This document shows positions 51,917-61,525 of a stretch of DNA of 64,000 nt, piece by piece (the stretch's first letter is position 1; every line of letters starts with the position of its first letter). A program made the position numbers and the translations under genes. The notes below the pieces were generated by a model. The model had not been told where the DNA came from, ran no database searches, and worked only from the letters and a program-made list of their open reading frames with translations. Source of the stretch: Pyrinomonas methylaliphatogenes (lineage in GTDB: Bacteria; Acidobacteriota; Blastocatellia; Pyrinomonadales; Pyrinomonadaceae); assembly GCF_000820845.2 (NCBI RefSeq), contig NZ_CBXV010000007.1, positions 124,082 through 188,081 of the forward strand. Reading direction: 5' to 3'.

Positions 51917-52387
51917 ATGACGGCACAGGAACACAACAGATTGCTCGGGATCGCGCATACAGTTTACGGCGGCGTGAGCTTCGTGCTTTTGAGCCTTGTC
52001 GCATTCTACTTTGCGCTCGTCCTCGGCTTGATCAGTCATGATCCGGAGGCTCCAGCGGTCGCCTGGCTCCTCTTCGCCTTAATGGCGTTCGTCGTTTTGC
52101 TCGGCCTATCGGTTACGGGATTGTCGCTTGCCGCTGGGATCGGGTTGTTGAAGAGGAAGGGATGGGCGCGCACGATTGCGCTCATCGCCGGAGCGGTGGC
52201 GGCGCTGAATATCCCTTTCGGCACGGCTCTGGCCATCTACACCTTTTGGTTCCTCCTCGGCGAAGAGGGCAGGGCGCTTTACTCGCAAAATAGCGCACAA
52301 CGCTTGAATTTGAGGCCGCCGGCGCAATCCCTATGGCAAGAGGAGCAGAGGCTGGAGGAGCAAAGGCCGCCCGATTGGCGAAGCTGA
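51917..52387 (+). CDS. Membrane protein with four predicted helices, unknown
   Basis: The 156-residue protein has hydrophobic stretches at about 17-39 (YGGVSFVLLSLVAFYFAL), 46-64, 70-85 and 93-115 (IALIAGAVAALNIPFGTAL). A polar Glu/Arg-rich tail of 35 residues follows. The pattern resembles small membrane proteins annotated only as hypothetical. It lies between thiolase and hydroxyacyl-CoA dehydrogenase genes with 32 bases to the next start, so it may be co-transcribed. Confidence 0.65.
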   Translation: MTAQEHNRLLGIAHTVYGGVSFVLLSLVAFYFALVLGLISHDPEAPAVAWLLFALMAFVVLLGLSVTGLSLAAGIGLLKRKGWARTIALIAGAVAALNIPFGTALAIYTFWFLLGEEGRALYSQNSAQRLNLRPPAQSLWQEEQRLEEQRPPDWRS

Positions 52388-52419
52388 GCCGAATCTCGAT
52401 CACGAGCGGGAGAGATTAA

Positions 52420-53274
52420 ATGGAAGAGAAGATCGAAACGATCGGCGTCGTCGGAGCCGGGACGATGGGCAGTGGGATCGCGCAAGTGGCGGCGCGCGCC
52501 GGTTACCGTGTCCGTTTGCGCGATGTGAAAGAGGAGCATCTCGAGCGCGGCCTAGCTGCGATCGAGCAGAACTTGCAGCGTGATGTTGATAAAGGGCGTT
52601 TGAGCGTGGACGAGAAGCGCGCGATCATCGGACGCATCGAGCGGGCGATCGAATGGAGCGCGTTCGCCGAGGCCGATTTCGTCATCGAGGCTGTCAGCGA
52701 AGATGCTGAGGTCAAAGCGGAAGTCTTCCGCACATTGGATCAAGTGGTGCGACCTGAAGCGATCCTCGCTTCGAACACCTCTTCGATCCCGATCACCAAA
52801 TTGGGCGCGGCGACGCGCCGTTCGGACAGGGTCGTCGGGATGCATTTCATGAATCCCGTCCCCGTGATGAAGCTAGTCGAGATCGTGCGCGGCTTGGCGA
52901 CTTCCGATGAGACCGTCGAGCGCACGCGCCTGTTGGCCGAAAGGCTGGGCAAGACGCCGCTCGAATGTCGCGATTCGCCCGGTTTCGTGTCGAATCGCGT
53001 CCTGATGCCGATGATCAACGAGGCGATCTTCGCCTTGCAAGAGGGCGTCGCGACGCGCGAGGCGATCGATGGCATCATGAAGCTCGGCATGAACCATCCG
53101 ATGGGCCCACTCGCGTTGGCCGATCTGATCGGTTTGGATGTCTGTTTGGCGATCCTCAACGTTCTATACGAGGAGTTTGGCGATCCGAAGTATCGCCCCT
53201 GTCCATTGCTCAAACGTTATGTAGATGCGGGATGGTTAGGCCGTAAGACCGGGCGCGGCTTTTACGAGTACTGA
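52420..53274 (+). CDS. 3-hydroxybutyryl-CoA dehydrogenase
   Basis: The 284-residue enzyme is a typical short 3-hydroxyacyl-CoA dehydrogenase. IGVVGAGTMGSGIAQVAARA is the NAD loop, ADFVIEAVSEDAEVKAEVF carries the conserved Glu, LASNTSSIPITKL and VGMHFMNPVPVMKLVEI hold the catalytic His and Asn, and DSPGFVSNRVLMPMINEAI opens the C-terminal domain. It interconverts acetoacetyl-CoA and 3-hydroxybutyryl-CoA. Together with the upstream thiolase it forms a two-step C4 module. GGGAGAG stands upstream of ATG 52420. Confidence 0.93.
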   Translation: MEEKIETIGVVGAGTMGSGIAQVAARAGYRVRLRDVKEEHLERGLAAIEQNLQRDVDKGRLSVDEKRAIIGRIERAIEWSAFAEADFVIEAVSEDAEVKAEVFRTLDQVVRPEAILASNTSSIPITKLGAATRRSDRVVGMHFMNPVPVMKLVEIVRGLATSDETVERTRLLAERLGKTPLECRDSPGFVSNRVLMPMINEAIFALQEGVATREAIDGIMKLGMNHPMGPLALADLIGLDVCLAILNVLYEEFGDPKYRPCPLLKRYVDAGWLGRKTGRGFYEY

Positions 53275-53355
53275 GAGCCGGTCTCGCGGGCGCCGAATGG
53301 CGCTGAATCTCTTTTTTCCACCTGATGGGGACGCTTTCTATGGTTCTCTAGTGCC

Positions 53356-53616
53356 ATGCTGACGACGGAGAAAATCTACTGCCAGCTATGTTTGGCGCGG
53401 AACCCTTCGGGCGAGGAGTACTGCTCAAGATGCGGGATGCGTCTGATGCTCATCTCGCGTCCGGCGGCTCTCCGCTTTGAGGAAGAGGAACTGGCTGCGC
53501 GTGACGAATATCTCTTAGCTCGTCTCTCGGTTTTGGAGAGCAGGGTGGAAGCTCTCTCGAAAGAAGTCGCGCGTTTGCGGGCGGAGTTGAGCGCTCTTCT
53601 CACCAAAAGATCGTAA
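53356..53616 (+). CDS. Zinc-ribbon plus coiled-coil small protein
   Basis: The frame codes for 86 residues. CQLCLARNPSGEEYCSRCGM at 9-28 is a four-Cys zinc ribbon. The C-terminal half (LSVLESRVEALSKEVARLRA) is a clear coiled coil. Such proteins are common and uncharacterised. The ribosome site is weak, but the conserved pattern supports coding. Confidence 0.65.
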   Translation: MLTTEKIYCQLCLARNPSGEEYCSRCGMRLMLISRPAALRFEEEELAARDEYLLARLSVLESRVEALSKEVARLRAELSALLTKRS

Positions 53617-53644
53617 ACTTTGCGCGCGTTTGTCAGAAGCCAAA

Positions 53645-53658
53645 AGGGGCTGGCCCCT
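53645..53658. terminator. GC-rich hairpin before the fatty-acid operon
   Basis: AGGGGC pairs with GCCCCT around a two-base loop. It lies between the zinc-ribbon gene and the next promoter, so it may help end the first transcript. No U-run is present. Confidence 0.4.
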
Positions 53659-53670
53659 CCGCGTCCAAGA

Positions 53671-53698
53671 TTGACACTCTCGCGGTGACCATTATAAT
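53671..53698 (+). promoter_or_regulatory. Consensus promoter of the DUF177-rpmF-plsX-fab operon
   Basis: TTGACA (53671-53676), a 16-base spacer and TATAAT (53693-53698): both boxes match the sigma-70 consensus exactly. Confidence 0.85.
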
Positions 53699-53749
53699 TG
53701 CTCCTTTTGTGCCTCTGGTGAATGTTCTGCGATTAAGGTGAGCGGAAAG

Positions 53750-54286
53750 ATGAGGTTCGAGGTCGAGAGACTCACCATCGAGGGCACATCTTTTCGGCAG
53801 GATTATGCGCCAGAAGCGCTCTCGTTCGAGGCTGAGCGCATACGGTTGATCGCGCCGGCGACGGTACACGGTAGGATTTGGCGCAAAGGTCGCGAGGTGC
53901 TCCTCCAGGGTCGGTTGACGGCGCGCGTCGCCGCGCTGTGCGATCGTTGTTTGCGCGAGTTCGAGACGCTCGTCGAAACCGAGATCGACGTCTCGTATGT
54001 ACCTGAAGAGGATGATGCCACGGCGGAGGATCTCGAACTGAGCGCCGATGAGATGGCGCAATCGGTCTTTAGCGGCGGCGAGGTCGATTTGGATGAACTG
54101 GTCCGCGAGCAGTTCTTGCTCGCGCTCCCCATGCGTCGCCTGTGTCGCGAGGAGTGTCGTGGCCTGTGTCCGCGGTGCGGCGCGGATCTTAATCTCGGCG
54201 ATTGTCAGTGTGAAGCGGCGGAGATCGATCCGCGCTGGGCCGCGCTCGCCGCATGGAAGAGGAAGAAGGAGGCGGACGGGGAGTAA
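53750..54286 (+). CDS. DUF177 (YceD) protein
   Basis: The protein has about 178 residues. The DUF177 hallmarks are a middle segment [20 protein letters not shown], the acidic [12 protein letters not shown], then [20 protein letters not shown] and a C-terminal Cys cluster ([21 protein letters not shown]). YceD proteins are linked to 23S rRNA accumulation and L32. The placement directly before rpmF is the conserved arrangement. I used ATG 53750; the GTG at 53738 is possible. Confidence 0.88.
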   Translation: MRFEVERLTIEGTSFRQDYAPEALSFEAERIRLIAPATVHGRIWRKGREVLLQGRLTARVAALCDRCLREFETLVETEIDVSYVPEEDDATAEDLELSADEMAQSVFSGGEVDLDELVREQFLLALPMRRLCREECRGLCPRCGADLNLGDCQCEAAEIDPRWAALAAWKRKKEADGE

Positions 54287-54405
54287 GCCTCGACGGCGGT
54301 GCCGGATCTTCAAAGCCAAATTCGCGTGCGATTTCGAGCAGTCGCGGGTTCGCGGCTGCTTCGGTTAAAATCCAAGGCTATTTTACTCGTAGTAGTGGAG
54401 GGCTT

Positions 54406-54591
54406 ATGCCGAATCCGAAACGACGCCATTCGAAATCGAGGCGCAACAAACGGCGGGCGCACGACGCCCTTCGGGCGCCCAATCTCTCGCTCTGTCCGAA
54501 CTGTCAAGAGCCGCGCTTACCGCATCGCGTGTGTTTGAAGTGTGGCTACTATAAGGGGCGAGTGGTCCTGCGCGTCGGGCAAGAGTTTTAG
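54406..54591 (+). CDS. rpmF: 50S ribosomal protein L32
   Basis: The 61-residue protein begins [19 protein letters not shown] and contains CPNC and [10 protein letters not shown], the zinc-binding form of L32. GGAGG lies five bases before ATG 54406. Frames extending upstream are not needed. It sits between DUF177 and plsX in the common order. Confidence 0.96.
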   Translation: MPNPKRRHSKSRRNKRRAHDALRAPNLSLCPNCQEPRLPHRVCLKCGYYKGRVVLRVGQEF

Positions 54592-54615
54592 CCCAGCGCG
54601 GGCTGAAACGCGATA

Positions 54616-55662
54616 ATGGTTCGAATTGCGTTGGATGCGATGGGTGGCGATCACGCGCCGCAAGCGGAGATCGACGGCGCGCTGGCCGCCGCGCGCGACC
54701 TCGGCGTGAGGATCGCTCTCGTCGGGCAGCCCGACAAACTCGAACCGGAGTTGAGGCGTTGCGGGTGGCATCATCAAGGCGATCGCGGCATCGAGATCGT
54801 CGAGGCGCCGGAAGTCGTGCGCATGGATGAGCCCGCGGCGATCGCGGTGAGGCGCAAAAAGAGGAGTTCTCTGCGGGTCGCCATCAAACTTGTCGCTGAA
54901 GGTCACGCCGACGGATTCGTGACGGCGGGAAATACGGGCGCGGCGATGGCGACGGCCATGATGGTTCTGGGAACGTTGCCCGGAGTGGACCGCCCGGCTC
55001 TGGCAGCTTTGATCCCGACGCGGGCCGGTCGCCCGACCTTGTTGTTGGACGTTGGCGCAAACTCCGACTGCAAGCCCACGCACCTCGCGCAATTTGCCAT
55101 CATGGGGGATGCCTATGCGCGTGCCGTGCTCGGGATCGAACGCCCAACAGTGGGGCTGATGAGCATCGGCGAGGAAGAGGTCAAGGGCAACGAACTGACC
55201 AAAGAGGCTTTCGCGCTCTTGCGCGAGCTCGAACAGATCAACTTCGTCGGTAACGTCGAAGGGCGCGACGTGTTCACTGGCGCGGTCGATATCATCATCA
55301 CGGATGGTTTCACCGGCAACGTGATGTTGAAACTCTCCGAGGGCCTCTCTGAGATGATGATCGCGCTGATTCGGCGCGAACTGAGCGCTTCGGTCATCAC
55401 GCGGACGGGCGCGATGCTGGCGCGTCCGGCATTCCGTCGGATCAAGCGCCAATTGGATTATGCTGAGATCGGCGGCGCGCCGCTTCTTGGCGTGCGCGGA
55501 GTGGTGATGATCGCACACGGGAGTTCCAGCGCCCGCGCCATCCGTAACGCTATCCGCAACGCGCGCGACTTCGTCTTGAATGCCGCCAACGAGAAGATCG
55601 AACGAAACATCGCGACCGCCTTGTTGGACCGGAAAGAGGTATCGGGCGCAGCGGTCGAGTGA
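54616..55662 (+). CDS. plsX: Phosphate acyltransferase PlsX
   Basis: The 348-residue protein opens with RIALDAMGGDHAPQAEIDGA. TAGNTGAAMATAMMVLG, LLDVGANSDCKPTHLAQFA, LMSIGEEEVKGNELT and DGFTGNVMLKLSEGL follow. PlsX makes acyl-phosphate from acyl-ACP for phospholipid synthesis. It stands between rpmF and fabH, which starts at or just after its stop codon. Confidence 0.95.
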   Translation: MVRIALDAMGGDHAPQAEIDGALAAARDLGVRIALVGQPDKLEPELRRCGWHHQGDRGIEIVEAPEVVRMDEPAAIAVRRKKRSSLRVAIKLVAEGHADGFVTAGNTGAAMATAMMVLGTLPGVDRPALAALIPTRAGRPTLLLDVGANSDCKPTHLAQFAIMGDAYARAVLGIERPTVGLMSIGEEEVKGNELTKEAFALLRELEQINFVGNVEGRDVFTGAVDIIITDGFTGNVMLKLSEGLSEMMIALIRRELSASVITRTGAMLARPAFRRIKRQLDYAEIGGAPLLGVRGVVMIAHGSSSARAIRNAIRNARDFVLNAANEKIERNIATALLDRKEVSGAAVE

Positions 55663-55676
55663 GGATCGAAGAGACG

Positions 55677-56663
55677 ATGGGCAATGTGAATGCAGGCATT
55701 TTAGGCACGGGGCGTTCGTATCCGGAAGGCGTTTTGACCAATGCCGATCTGGAGAAGATGGTCGATACTTCCGATGAGTGGATAACCACACGCACGGGCA
55801 TCAAGCAGCGGCATAAGGCCGCGCCTGATGAATACACCTCGCTCTTTGCGGTGCGCGCCGGACGGCAAGCGATCGAAAGCGCGCGGATCGATCCGCTCGA
55901 CATAGACCTGCTGATCTGCGCGACGGTCACGCCGGACCAGATCCTCCCCTCCACAGGGTGTTTAGTGCAGGCTGAACTCGGCGCGCATCGCGCTGCCGCG
56001 TTCGATCTCGCGGCAGCTTGCTCCGGCTTCATCTATGGATTGGCGCTCGCTCGGGAGATGATTCGCGGCGGGCGGATTCGCTATGCGCTCGTCATCGGGG
56101 CCGAAGTCCTGACCCGGTACGTCGATTACACGGATCGTTCGACCTGCGTGCTGTTCGGCGATGGCGCCGGGGCTGCCGTGCTGGGGCCGGTCGAGCCCGA
56201 GCGTGGGATATTGGCGACGCGCATACGTTCGGACGGGCGATACGCCGAGCATCTTTATGCGCCGGGCGGCGGGACGCGTTTAGGGACGACGCCGGAGACG
56301 CTGGCCTGCGGCTTGCACTACTACAAGATGCGCGGCAACGAGCTCTTCAAAGTGGCCGTGCGCGCCATGGCCGAAGTGGCGCTCGAAGTGTTGCAAGAGG
56401 CGGGAAAAGAGGCGCGCGATGTCGATCTCTTCATCCCGCATCAGGCGAATCAACGCATAACGGATGCCGTCGCCGAAAAACTCGGCGTCGATCCTTCGAA
56501 GGTTTACTCGAACATCGCATGGCATGGGAATACTTCAGCCGCGTCGATCCCGATCGCGCTTGACGAATGCGTCGAACAGGAGCGCGTGCGTCCGGGTGAT
56601 CTCGTGCTGATGGCCTCCTTTGGCGGCGGGGTGACATGGGGCGGAGCGCTGTTGCGCTGGTAG
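55677..56663 (+). CDS. fabH: Beta-ketoacyl-ACP synthase III
   Basis: The enzyme has about 328 residues. FDLAAACSGFIYGLALA holds the catalytic Cys, FIPHQANQRITDAVAEKLGV the His, and NIAWHGNTSAASIPIAL the Asn. WITTRTGIKQRH near the N-terminus is typical. It starts fatty-acid synthesis by condensing acetyl-CoA with malonyl-ACP. GTG 55659 overlaps the plsX stop; I preferred ATG 55677, with GAGG a little far upstream, but the longer form is possible. Confidence 0.94.
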   Translation: MGNVNAGILGTGRSYPEGVLTNADLEKMVDTSDEWITTRTGIKQRHKAAPDEYTSLFAVRAGRQAIESARIDPLDIDLLICATVTPDQILPSTGCLVQAELGAHRAAAFDLAAACSGFIYGLALAREMIRGGRIRYALVIGAEVLTRYVDYTDRSTCVLFGDGAGAAVLGPVEPERGILATRIRSDGRYAEHLYAPGGGTRLGTTPETLACGLHYYKMRGNELFKVAVRAMAEVALEVLQEAGKEARDVDLFIPHQANQRITDAVAEKLGVDPSKVYSNIAWHGNTSAASIPIALDECVEQERVRPGDLVLMASFGGGVTWGGALLRW

Positions 56664-56712
56664 AGGCCTGAGTCGAGCCTTGCTTTTTGCACGAAGCGTG
56701 TTGTAGAACCGA

Positions 56713-57687
56713 ATGGCGATGGGGCGTTTAGCTTACGTCTTCCCCGGTCAAGGGTCGCAGAGCGTTGGGATGGGGCGCGACCTTGCGGATAATTTCGCGG
56801 TCGCGCGTCAGGTCTTCGAAGAGGCCGATGACGTGCTCGGCTTTGCGCTCTCGCGCCTGTGCTTTGAAGGGCCGGCGGAGGCGTTGCAGTTGACGGAGAA
56901 TACGCAACCGGCGATTCTGACCGTTTCGATCGCCGCTTTACGGACGCTCGAGGCCGAAGGGGCGCCAGCACCGGCCTTCGTCGCCGGGCACAGTCTGGGC
57001 GAGTATTCGGCGCTCGTCGCCGCGGGCGCGATGGATTTCGCCTCTGCGCTGCGGATCGTGCGCGCGCGCGGGCGGTATATGCAAGAGGCAGTGCCCGTCG
57101 GGGTCGGCGCGATGGCCGCGATCCTCGGCGCGAGTCTGGAGACGGTCGAAGAAGCGTGTCGCGAAGTTTCCGAAGACGGCGTCTGCGCGCCAGCGAACAT
57201 CAATTCCCCATCGCAAATCGTGATCGCCGGCCACGCCAAAGCGGTCGAACGCGCGATCGAAGTCTTGCGCGCCCGCGGCGCCAAACGGGCGGTGCGCCTT
57301 CCAGTAAGCGCGCCCTTCCACTGTGAGTTGATGCGCCCGGCGGCAGAGAGATTGGCGCGCGACCTAGAGGCCGTCAAGTTCAACGATCTCGCCACGCCGC
57401 TCGTTACGAACGTCGATGCGGCGATCGTTCGGCGCGGGGCGGAGGCGCGCGAAGCGCTCGTGCGACAAGTGGCGGCGCCCGTCCGCTGGCGGGAATCGGT
57501 CGCGCTTCTGGAGCGCGAAGGGGTTGAGGTTTTCGTCGAGATAGGTCCGGGAAAGGTCCTCTCTGGGCTTATTCGACAGACGATCGAGCGCGCGCGCACG
57601 TTGAACGCGGAGGACGCTCGAAGTTTGCGTGCGACGCTCGATGGACTCATCGGAAGCGGTTCGCTGACGACCGCTCACCCGCATTAA
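56713..57687 (+). CDS. fabD: Malonyl-CoA:ACP transacylase
   Basis: The 324-residue protein begins with AYVFPGQGSQSVGMGRDLAD. FVAGHSLGEYSALVAAGAM provides the nucleophilic Ser in GHSLG, and LPVSAPFHCELMRPA the catalytic His. VEIGPGKVLSGLI ends the domain. It loads malonate onto ACP. It follows fabH by 49 bases. Confidence 0.95.
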   Translation: MAMGRLAYVFPGQGSQSVGMGRDLADNFAVARQVFEEADDVLGFALSRLCFEGPAEALQLTENTQPAILTVSIAALRTLEAEGAPAPAFVAGHSLGEYSALVAAGAMDFASALRIVRARGRYMQEAVPVGVGAMAAILGASLETVEEACREVSEDGVCAPANINSPSQIVIAGHAKAVERAIEVLRARGAKRAVRLPVSAPFHCELMRPAAERLARDLEAVKFNDLATPLVTNVDAAIVRRGAEAREALVRQVAAPVRWRESVALLEREGVEVFVEIGPGKVLSGLIRQTIERARTLNAEDARSLRATLDGLIGSGSLTTAHPH

Positions 57688-57735
57688 TCCTTTAAGTGTG
57701 AGGTTCCATCATTTCGATTAGGAGGAGCAAGCGCA

Positions 57736-57981
57736 ATGCCCGATCCGGAGATCGAAGCTAAAGTCAAACAGATAATCGTTGATGAACTTGGAGTAGATGA
57801 GAACGAAGTGACACCTAACGCGCGTTTCATCGACGATCTCGGCGCGGATTCGTTGGATACCGTGGAGCTCGTCATGCGGTTCGAAGAAGAGTTCGGCATA
57901 GAGATTCCAGATGAGGATGCCGAGAAGATCCAAAGCGTGCGGGATGCTTACAACTACATCGACCAGCATCTGAAGAAATGA
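57736..57981 (+). CDS. acpP: Acyl carrier protein
   Basis: The 81-residue acidic protein has the phosphopantetheine site [20 protein letters not shown] with Ser in DSLD. AGGAGGAGC precedes the ATG. It is the carrier for the surrounding fab enzymes. Confidence 0.97.
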   Translation: MPDPEIEAKVKQIIVDELGVDENEVTPNARFIDDLGADSLDTVELVMRFEEEFGIEIPDEDAEKIQSVRDAYNYIDQHLKK

Positions 57982-58095
57982 TGGTTGCGGCGGAGTGGCG
58001 CTTCTTGAGCGCGCTTCGCCGCGATCGGTTCCTTGAATCTCGAAAACGCGCCGATGGTGTCAGGCTTTTGGGATAAAGAATTCGAGCATTGAGGG

Positions 58096-59349
58096 ATGGA
58101 CCTTGTGAAACGTCGCGTCGTAGTTACTGGGCTCGGTCTGGTCACTCCGATCGGCAATTCGGTCGAGGCGACCTGGGCCGGTTTGATGGCGGGGCGAAGT
58201 GGCGTCGATTACATAAAGAAGTTCGACGCTTCGGATTTCCCCGTCCGCATCGCTGCTGAGGTGAAGGATTTCGATCCGCTCGACTATGTCGAGAAGAAAG
58301 AGGCGCGCAAGATGGGATCCTTCATCCATTACGCCATCGCCGCTTCGGATGAAGCCTTGCGCGACAGCGGCTTGCGGATCACGCCCGAGATAGCCGAGCG
58401 CGTCGGCACGTATATCAGCAGCGGGATCGGCGATTTCTGGGCCATCGAGCGCGAACATTCGAAGCTGCTGAAAGAGGGGCCCGGTCGCGTCTCGCCTTTC
58501 TTCATCCCATCCGCTATCGTCAATCTGGCCGCCGGGCAGGTTTCGATTCGCACCGGAGCGAAGGGACCAAACTCCGCGACGGCGACCGCGTGTTCAGCGG
58601 GCGCGCACGCGATCGGCGATTCTTTCAAGATCATCCAGCGCGGCGACGCCGATGTGATGATCTGCGGCGGCGCGGAATCGGCGATCACGCCGATGAGCGT
58701 TGCCGGATTCGCCGCAATGCGCGCTCTTTCGACGCGGAACGATGATCCGCCGCGCGCTTCACGCCCCTTCGACGCGGAACGCGACGGATTCGTCATCGGC
58801 GAGGGGGCCGGGATCATGATCCTCGAAGAGCTCGAATTTGCGCGGCGGCGCGGCGCGCGCATCTACGCCGAGATCGCCGGTTACGGCATGACCGCCGACG
58901 CTTACCACATCACGCAGCCGGATGAGACGGCTTCGGGCGCGGTGCGCGTCATGCAGATGGCGATGCGCGATGCGGGCGTGCGCCCTGAGCAGGTCGGATA
59001 TATCAACGCACATGGGACTTCAACCCCTTACAACGATCGGCTCGAGACTCTGGCGATCAAAAAGGCGTTCGGCGAGCATGCCTACAGATTGGCCGTCAGT
59101 TCGACTAAATCGATGACCGGGCATCTGCTCGGCGCGGCGGGTGGGATCGAAGCCGTCTTCTCCGTGCTCGCCATCGCGCGCAAGATGATCCCGCCGACGA
59201 TCAATTACACGACGCCGGATCCAGATTGCGATCTCGATTATGTGCCGAACGAACCGCGCGAAGCGCAGATCGAATGCGCCCTGTCGAATTCCTTCGGTTT
59301 CGGCGGGACGAACGCCGCCTTGCTCTTTCGAAGATACGAGGAGGAGTAG
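58096..59349 (+). CDS. fabF: Beta-ketoacyl-ACP synthase II
   Basis: The enzyme has 417 residues. [19 protein letters not shown] opens the thiolase fold. [20 protein letters not shown] carries the nucleophilic Cys, [16 protein letters not shown] the first His and [20 protein letters not shown] the Lys/His pair, with [15 protein letters not shown] at the end. It elongates acyl-ACP. It is the last gene of the fab block, before the electron-transfer genes. Confidence 0.95.
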   Translation: MDLVKRRVVVTGLGLVTPIGNSVEATWAGLMAGRSGVDYIKKFDASDFPVRIAAEVKDFDPLDYVEKKEARKMGSFIHYAIAASDEALRDSGLRITPEIAERVGTYISSGIGDFWAIEREHSKLLKEGPGRVSPFFIPSAIVNLAAGQVSIRTGAKGPNSATATACSAGAHAIGDSFKIIQRGDADVMICGGAESAITPMSVAGFAAMRALSTRNDDPPRASRPFDAERDGFVIGEGAGIMILEELEFARRRGARIYAEIAGYGMTADAYHITQPDETASGAVRVMQMAMRDAGVRPEQVGYINAHGTSTPYNDRLETLAIKKAFGEHAYRLAVSSTKSMTGHLLGAAGGIEAVFSVLAIARKMIPPTINYTTPDPDCDLDYVPNEPREAQIECALSNSFGFGGTNAALLFRRYEEE

Positions 59350-59424
59350 ATTGGCGACCGCGAACGTCTTCCGCTTCGGAAAAAGTTGAACGGGAGAACA
59401 AACGGCGGGCCAGCTCAGCGCGCT

Positions 59425-60198
59425 ATGAAGACGATCGTCTTGATGAAACAGGTGCCGAACAGAGATGCCGTGTTGCGTATCAATCGCGAAGGCACATGGA
59501 TCGAAGAAGGCGACTTATCCTACGAGGCGAACGAATCCGATGCTTATGCCCTCGAAGAGGCGCTTCGCTTGAAGGAGAAACACGGCGGCGAAGTCGTCAT
59601 CTGTTCGATGGGGCCGCAGCGCGTCAAGAGCATGATCAAAGATGGGTTGGCGCGCGGCGCCGATCGGGCGGTCCACATCGTCGGCGATGACTTGGCGCAC
59701 CTTCCGCCGCTGGCGAGCGCCTCGCTCATCGCCGAAGCGATCCGCGATGAGCGTCCCGATCTGATCTTGGCTGGGCTACAATCGGACGATTATGGTTATG
59801 CGCAGACGGGCGTGATACTCGCGGAGCTTCTCGGCCTACCTCATGCGACGATCGTCATCGAAATCGAGAAGACCGGCGACGCGTTGCGCGTCAAACGCGA
59901 GCTTGAGAGCGGCTGGTATCAGTGGTCCAGTATTCCTCTCCCGGCTTTGCTGACGATTCAATCTGGGATCAATCAGATCCGCTACGCGACGCTCAAAGGC
60001 ATCATGGCGGCCAAGAAGAAGGAGATTCGAGAGGTGAAGCCTTCAATCCAAAACCTCGGTGAACTGGTGCATCAGCGCGTCGAGAGGGTGTACGCTCCGC
60101 AGAAGAGCAAGCAGACGCAGTTTCTCGGTAACGGCGATGCTAAGGCGGCTGCGGCGCAGCTTGCCGAGAAACTGCACGCCGAAGTGCGGGTCATTTGA
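59425..60198 (+). CDS. etfB: Electron transfer flavoprotein, beta subunit
   Basis: The protein has about 257 residues. It begins KTIVLMKQVPNRDAVLRINR. NESDAYALEEALRLKEKHGG, DLILAGLQSDDYGYAQTGVI and VKRELESGWYQWSSIPLPAL are ETF-beta features. The C-terminal arm is longer than in the mitochondrial type. With etfA it passes electrons from acyl-CoA dehydrogenases to the quinone pool. ATG 59425 is chosen by homology. Confidence 0.93.
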   Translation: MKTIVLMKQVPNRDAVLRINREGTWIEEGDLSYEANESDAYALEEALRLKEKHGGEVVICSMGPQRVKSMIKDGLARGADRAVHIVGDDLAHLPPLASASLIAEAIRDERPDLILAGLQSDDYGYAQTGVILAELLGLPHATIVIEIEKTGDALRVKRELESGWYQWSSIPLPALLTIQSGINQIRYATLKGIMAAKKKEIREVKPSIQNLGELVHQRVERVYAPQKSKQTQFLGNGDAKAAAAQLAEKLHAEVRVI

Positions 60199-60285
60199 GG
60201 GGGAGCGTTCTCGCCGCAGCTAAGGCTCCCCGATCACATCGATCGAATTCAGATTTCGAGAGGGATCAAAGGAACGGTTCCGTTT

Positions 60286-61266
60286 ATGGCCAACGGCATC
60301 CTGGTCTTCGCTGAACAGCGCGGTGGAAGCCTAAATCGAGCGACATTCGAGACGATCGCGGCGGCTCAAACGTTGGGCCGAACGTTAGGACAAGCGATCG
60401 AAGCGGTCCTGCTAGGATACGGCGTCGCCGAGCTGGCAGCGCAACTGGCTGGTTACGATCTAAGCCGTGTCATTCAGATCGATCATGAGCGGCTCGCCGA
60501 GTACACGCCGGACGCTTATGCGCAGGCGATGGAACATGTTGTGCGGATGGTGAACCCTAAATATGTCATCATGCCGCATACCTATCTTGTGCGCGATTTC
60601 GCTCCGAAATTGGCCGCGAGATTCAAACGCGATCTCATAAGCGATTGCGTGCGCGTGAACGTGGTCGAAGGGAGACCGATCTTCACTCGTCGGGTCTTCC
60701 TCGGGAAGATGGATGCGGATGTCGCGTCAGATGATGACCCGCCGATCTTCGTCACTTTTCAATCTGGCGCTTATCGCGCGGAGCAAGCGGCCAAGGGCGC
60801 TGGAGCGAACATCTCGCAGATCGATCTCGAAATAAACGAACCGCGCACCAAGCCGGAACCGGCCTTTCAGGAAGTCAAGCAAGCGGTCGATCTTTCCAAG
60901 GCGGAGATCATCGTGGCTGTCGGGCGCGGCATCAAAAGCCAAGAGAACCTCGCGCTCGCGCAACAACTCGCCGATTTGCTCGGCGGCGAATTGGCCGCTT
61001 CCCGCCCCATCTGCGATGCCGGATGGTTGCCGATCGATCGGCAGATCGGTTCATCTGGACAAACGGTCGCGCCGAAGCTCTATATCGCGCTGGGAATCAG
61101 CGGCGCCATTCAACATCTCGTCGGCATGAAGAACGCCGGGACCATCGTCGCCATCAACAAAGATCCCGAAGCGCCAATTTTCGATGTCGCCGATTACGGC
61201 ATCGTCGGCGATCTGTTCGAAGTCGTTCCGGCTTTGATCGAGGAGTTGAAGAAGTTCCGAACGTGA
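60286..61266 (+). CDS. etfA: Electron transfer flavoprotein, alpha subunit
   Basis: The 326-residue protein ends with the FAD domain: AEIIVAVGRGIKSQENLALA, ASRPICDAGWLPIDRQIGSS, VAPKLYIALGISGAIQHLVG and the closing DYGIVGDLFEVVPALIEEL. ETF-alpha holds most of the FAD site. It pairs with etfB 87 bases upstream. Confidence 0.95.
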   Translation: MANGILVFAEQRGGSLNRATFETIAAAQTLGRTLGQAIEAVLLGYGVAELAAQLAGYDLSRVIQIDHERLAEYTPDAYAQAMEHVVRMVNPKYVIMPHTYLVRDFAPKLAARFKRDLISDCVRVNVVEGRPIFTRRVFLGKMDADVASDDDPPIFVTFQSGAYRAEQAAKGAGANISQIDLEINEPRTKPEPAFQEVKQAVDLSKAEIIVAVGRGIKSQENLALAQQLADLLGGELAASRPICDAGWLPIDRQIGSSGQTVAPKLYIALGISGAIQHLVGMKNAGTIVAINKDPEAPIFDVADYGIVGDLFEVVPALIEELKKFRT

Positions 61267-61336
61267 CATCTCTCGCGGGTATGCGCCGCGGAGAAGTTCC
61301 TCCAGATGGGCGTTGAAGAAGTTCCGAACCTGACAT
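61245..61336. repeat. Duplicated tail of etfA
   Basis: GTTGAAGAAGTTCCGAAC, spanning the etfA end (61245-61262), recurs at 61312-61329. Both are followed by (G/C)TGACAT, a 67-base period. Confidence 0.8.
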
Positions 61337-61525
61337 TCTCCCCATCGCTCAAGCTGGGGGCGCGCCCCTCTTCACCGAAAGAAGATTATCTCTCGCTTCA
61401 TCTGAAGATCACCTGGATTGGCGGAAGTTGACCCAAACGGCGTCGAACGAACTCTCTGCCGCAGGCATGACGCGCAACGGCGGCGCCTCCTCTTGTAAAT
61501 TCACGGCGTGCTGAACGATTCGGCT

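Noticed and set aside
61355-61366. GGGGCGCGCCCC palindrome as a terminator
   Set aside because: It is self-complementary with no loop and no U-run; it could be a restriction-type palindrome by chance.
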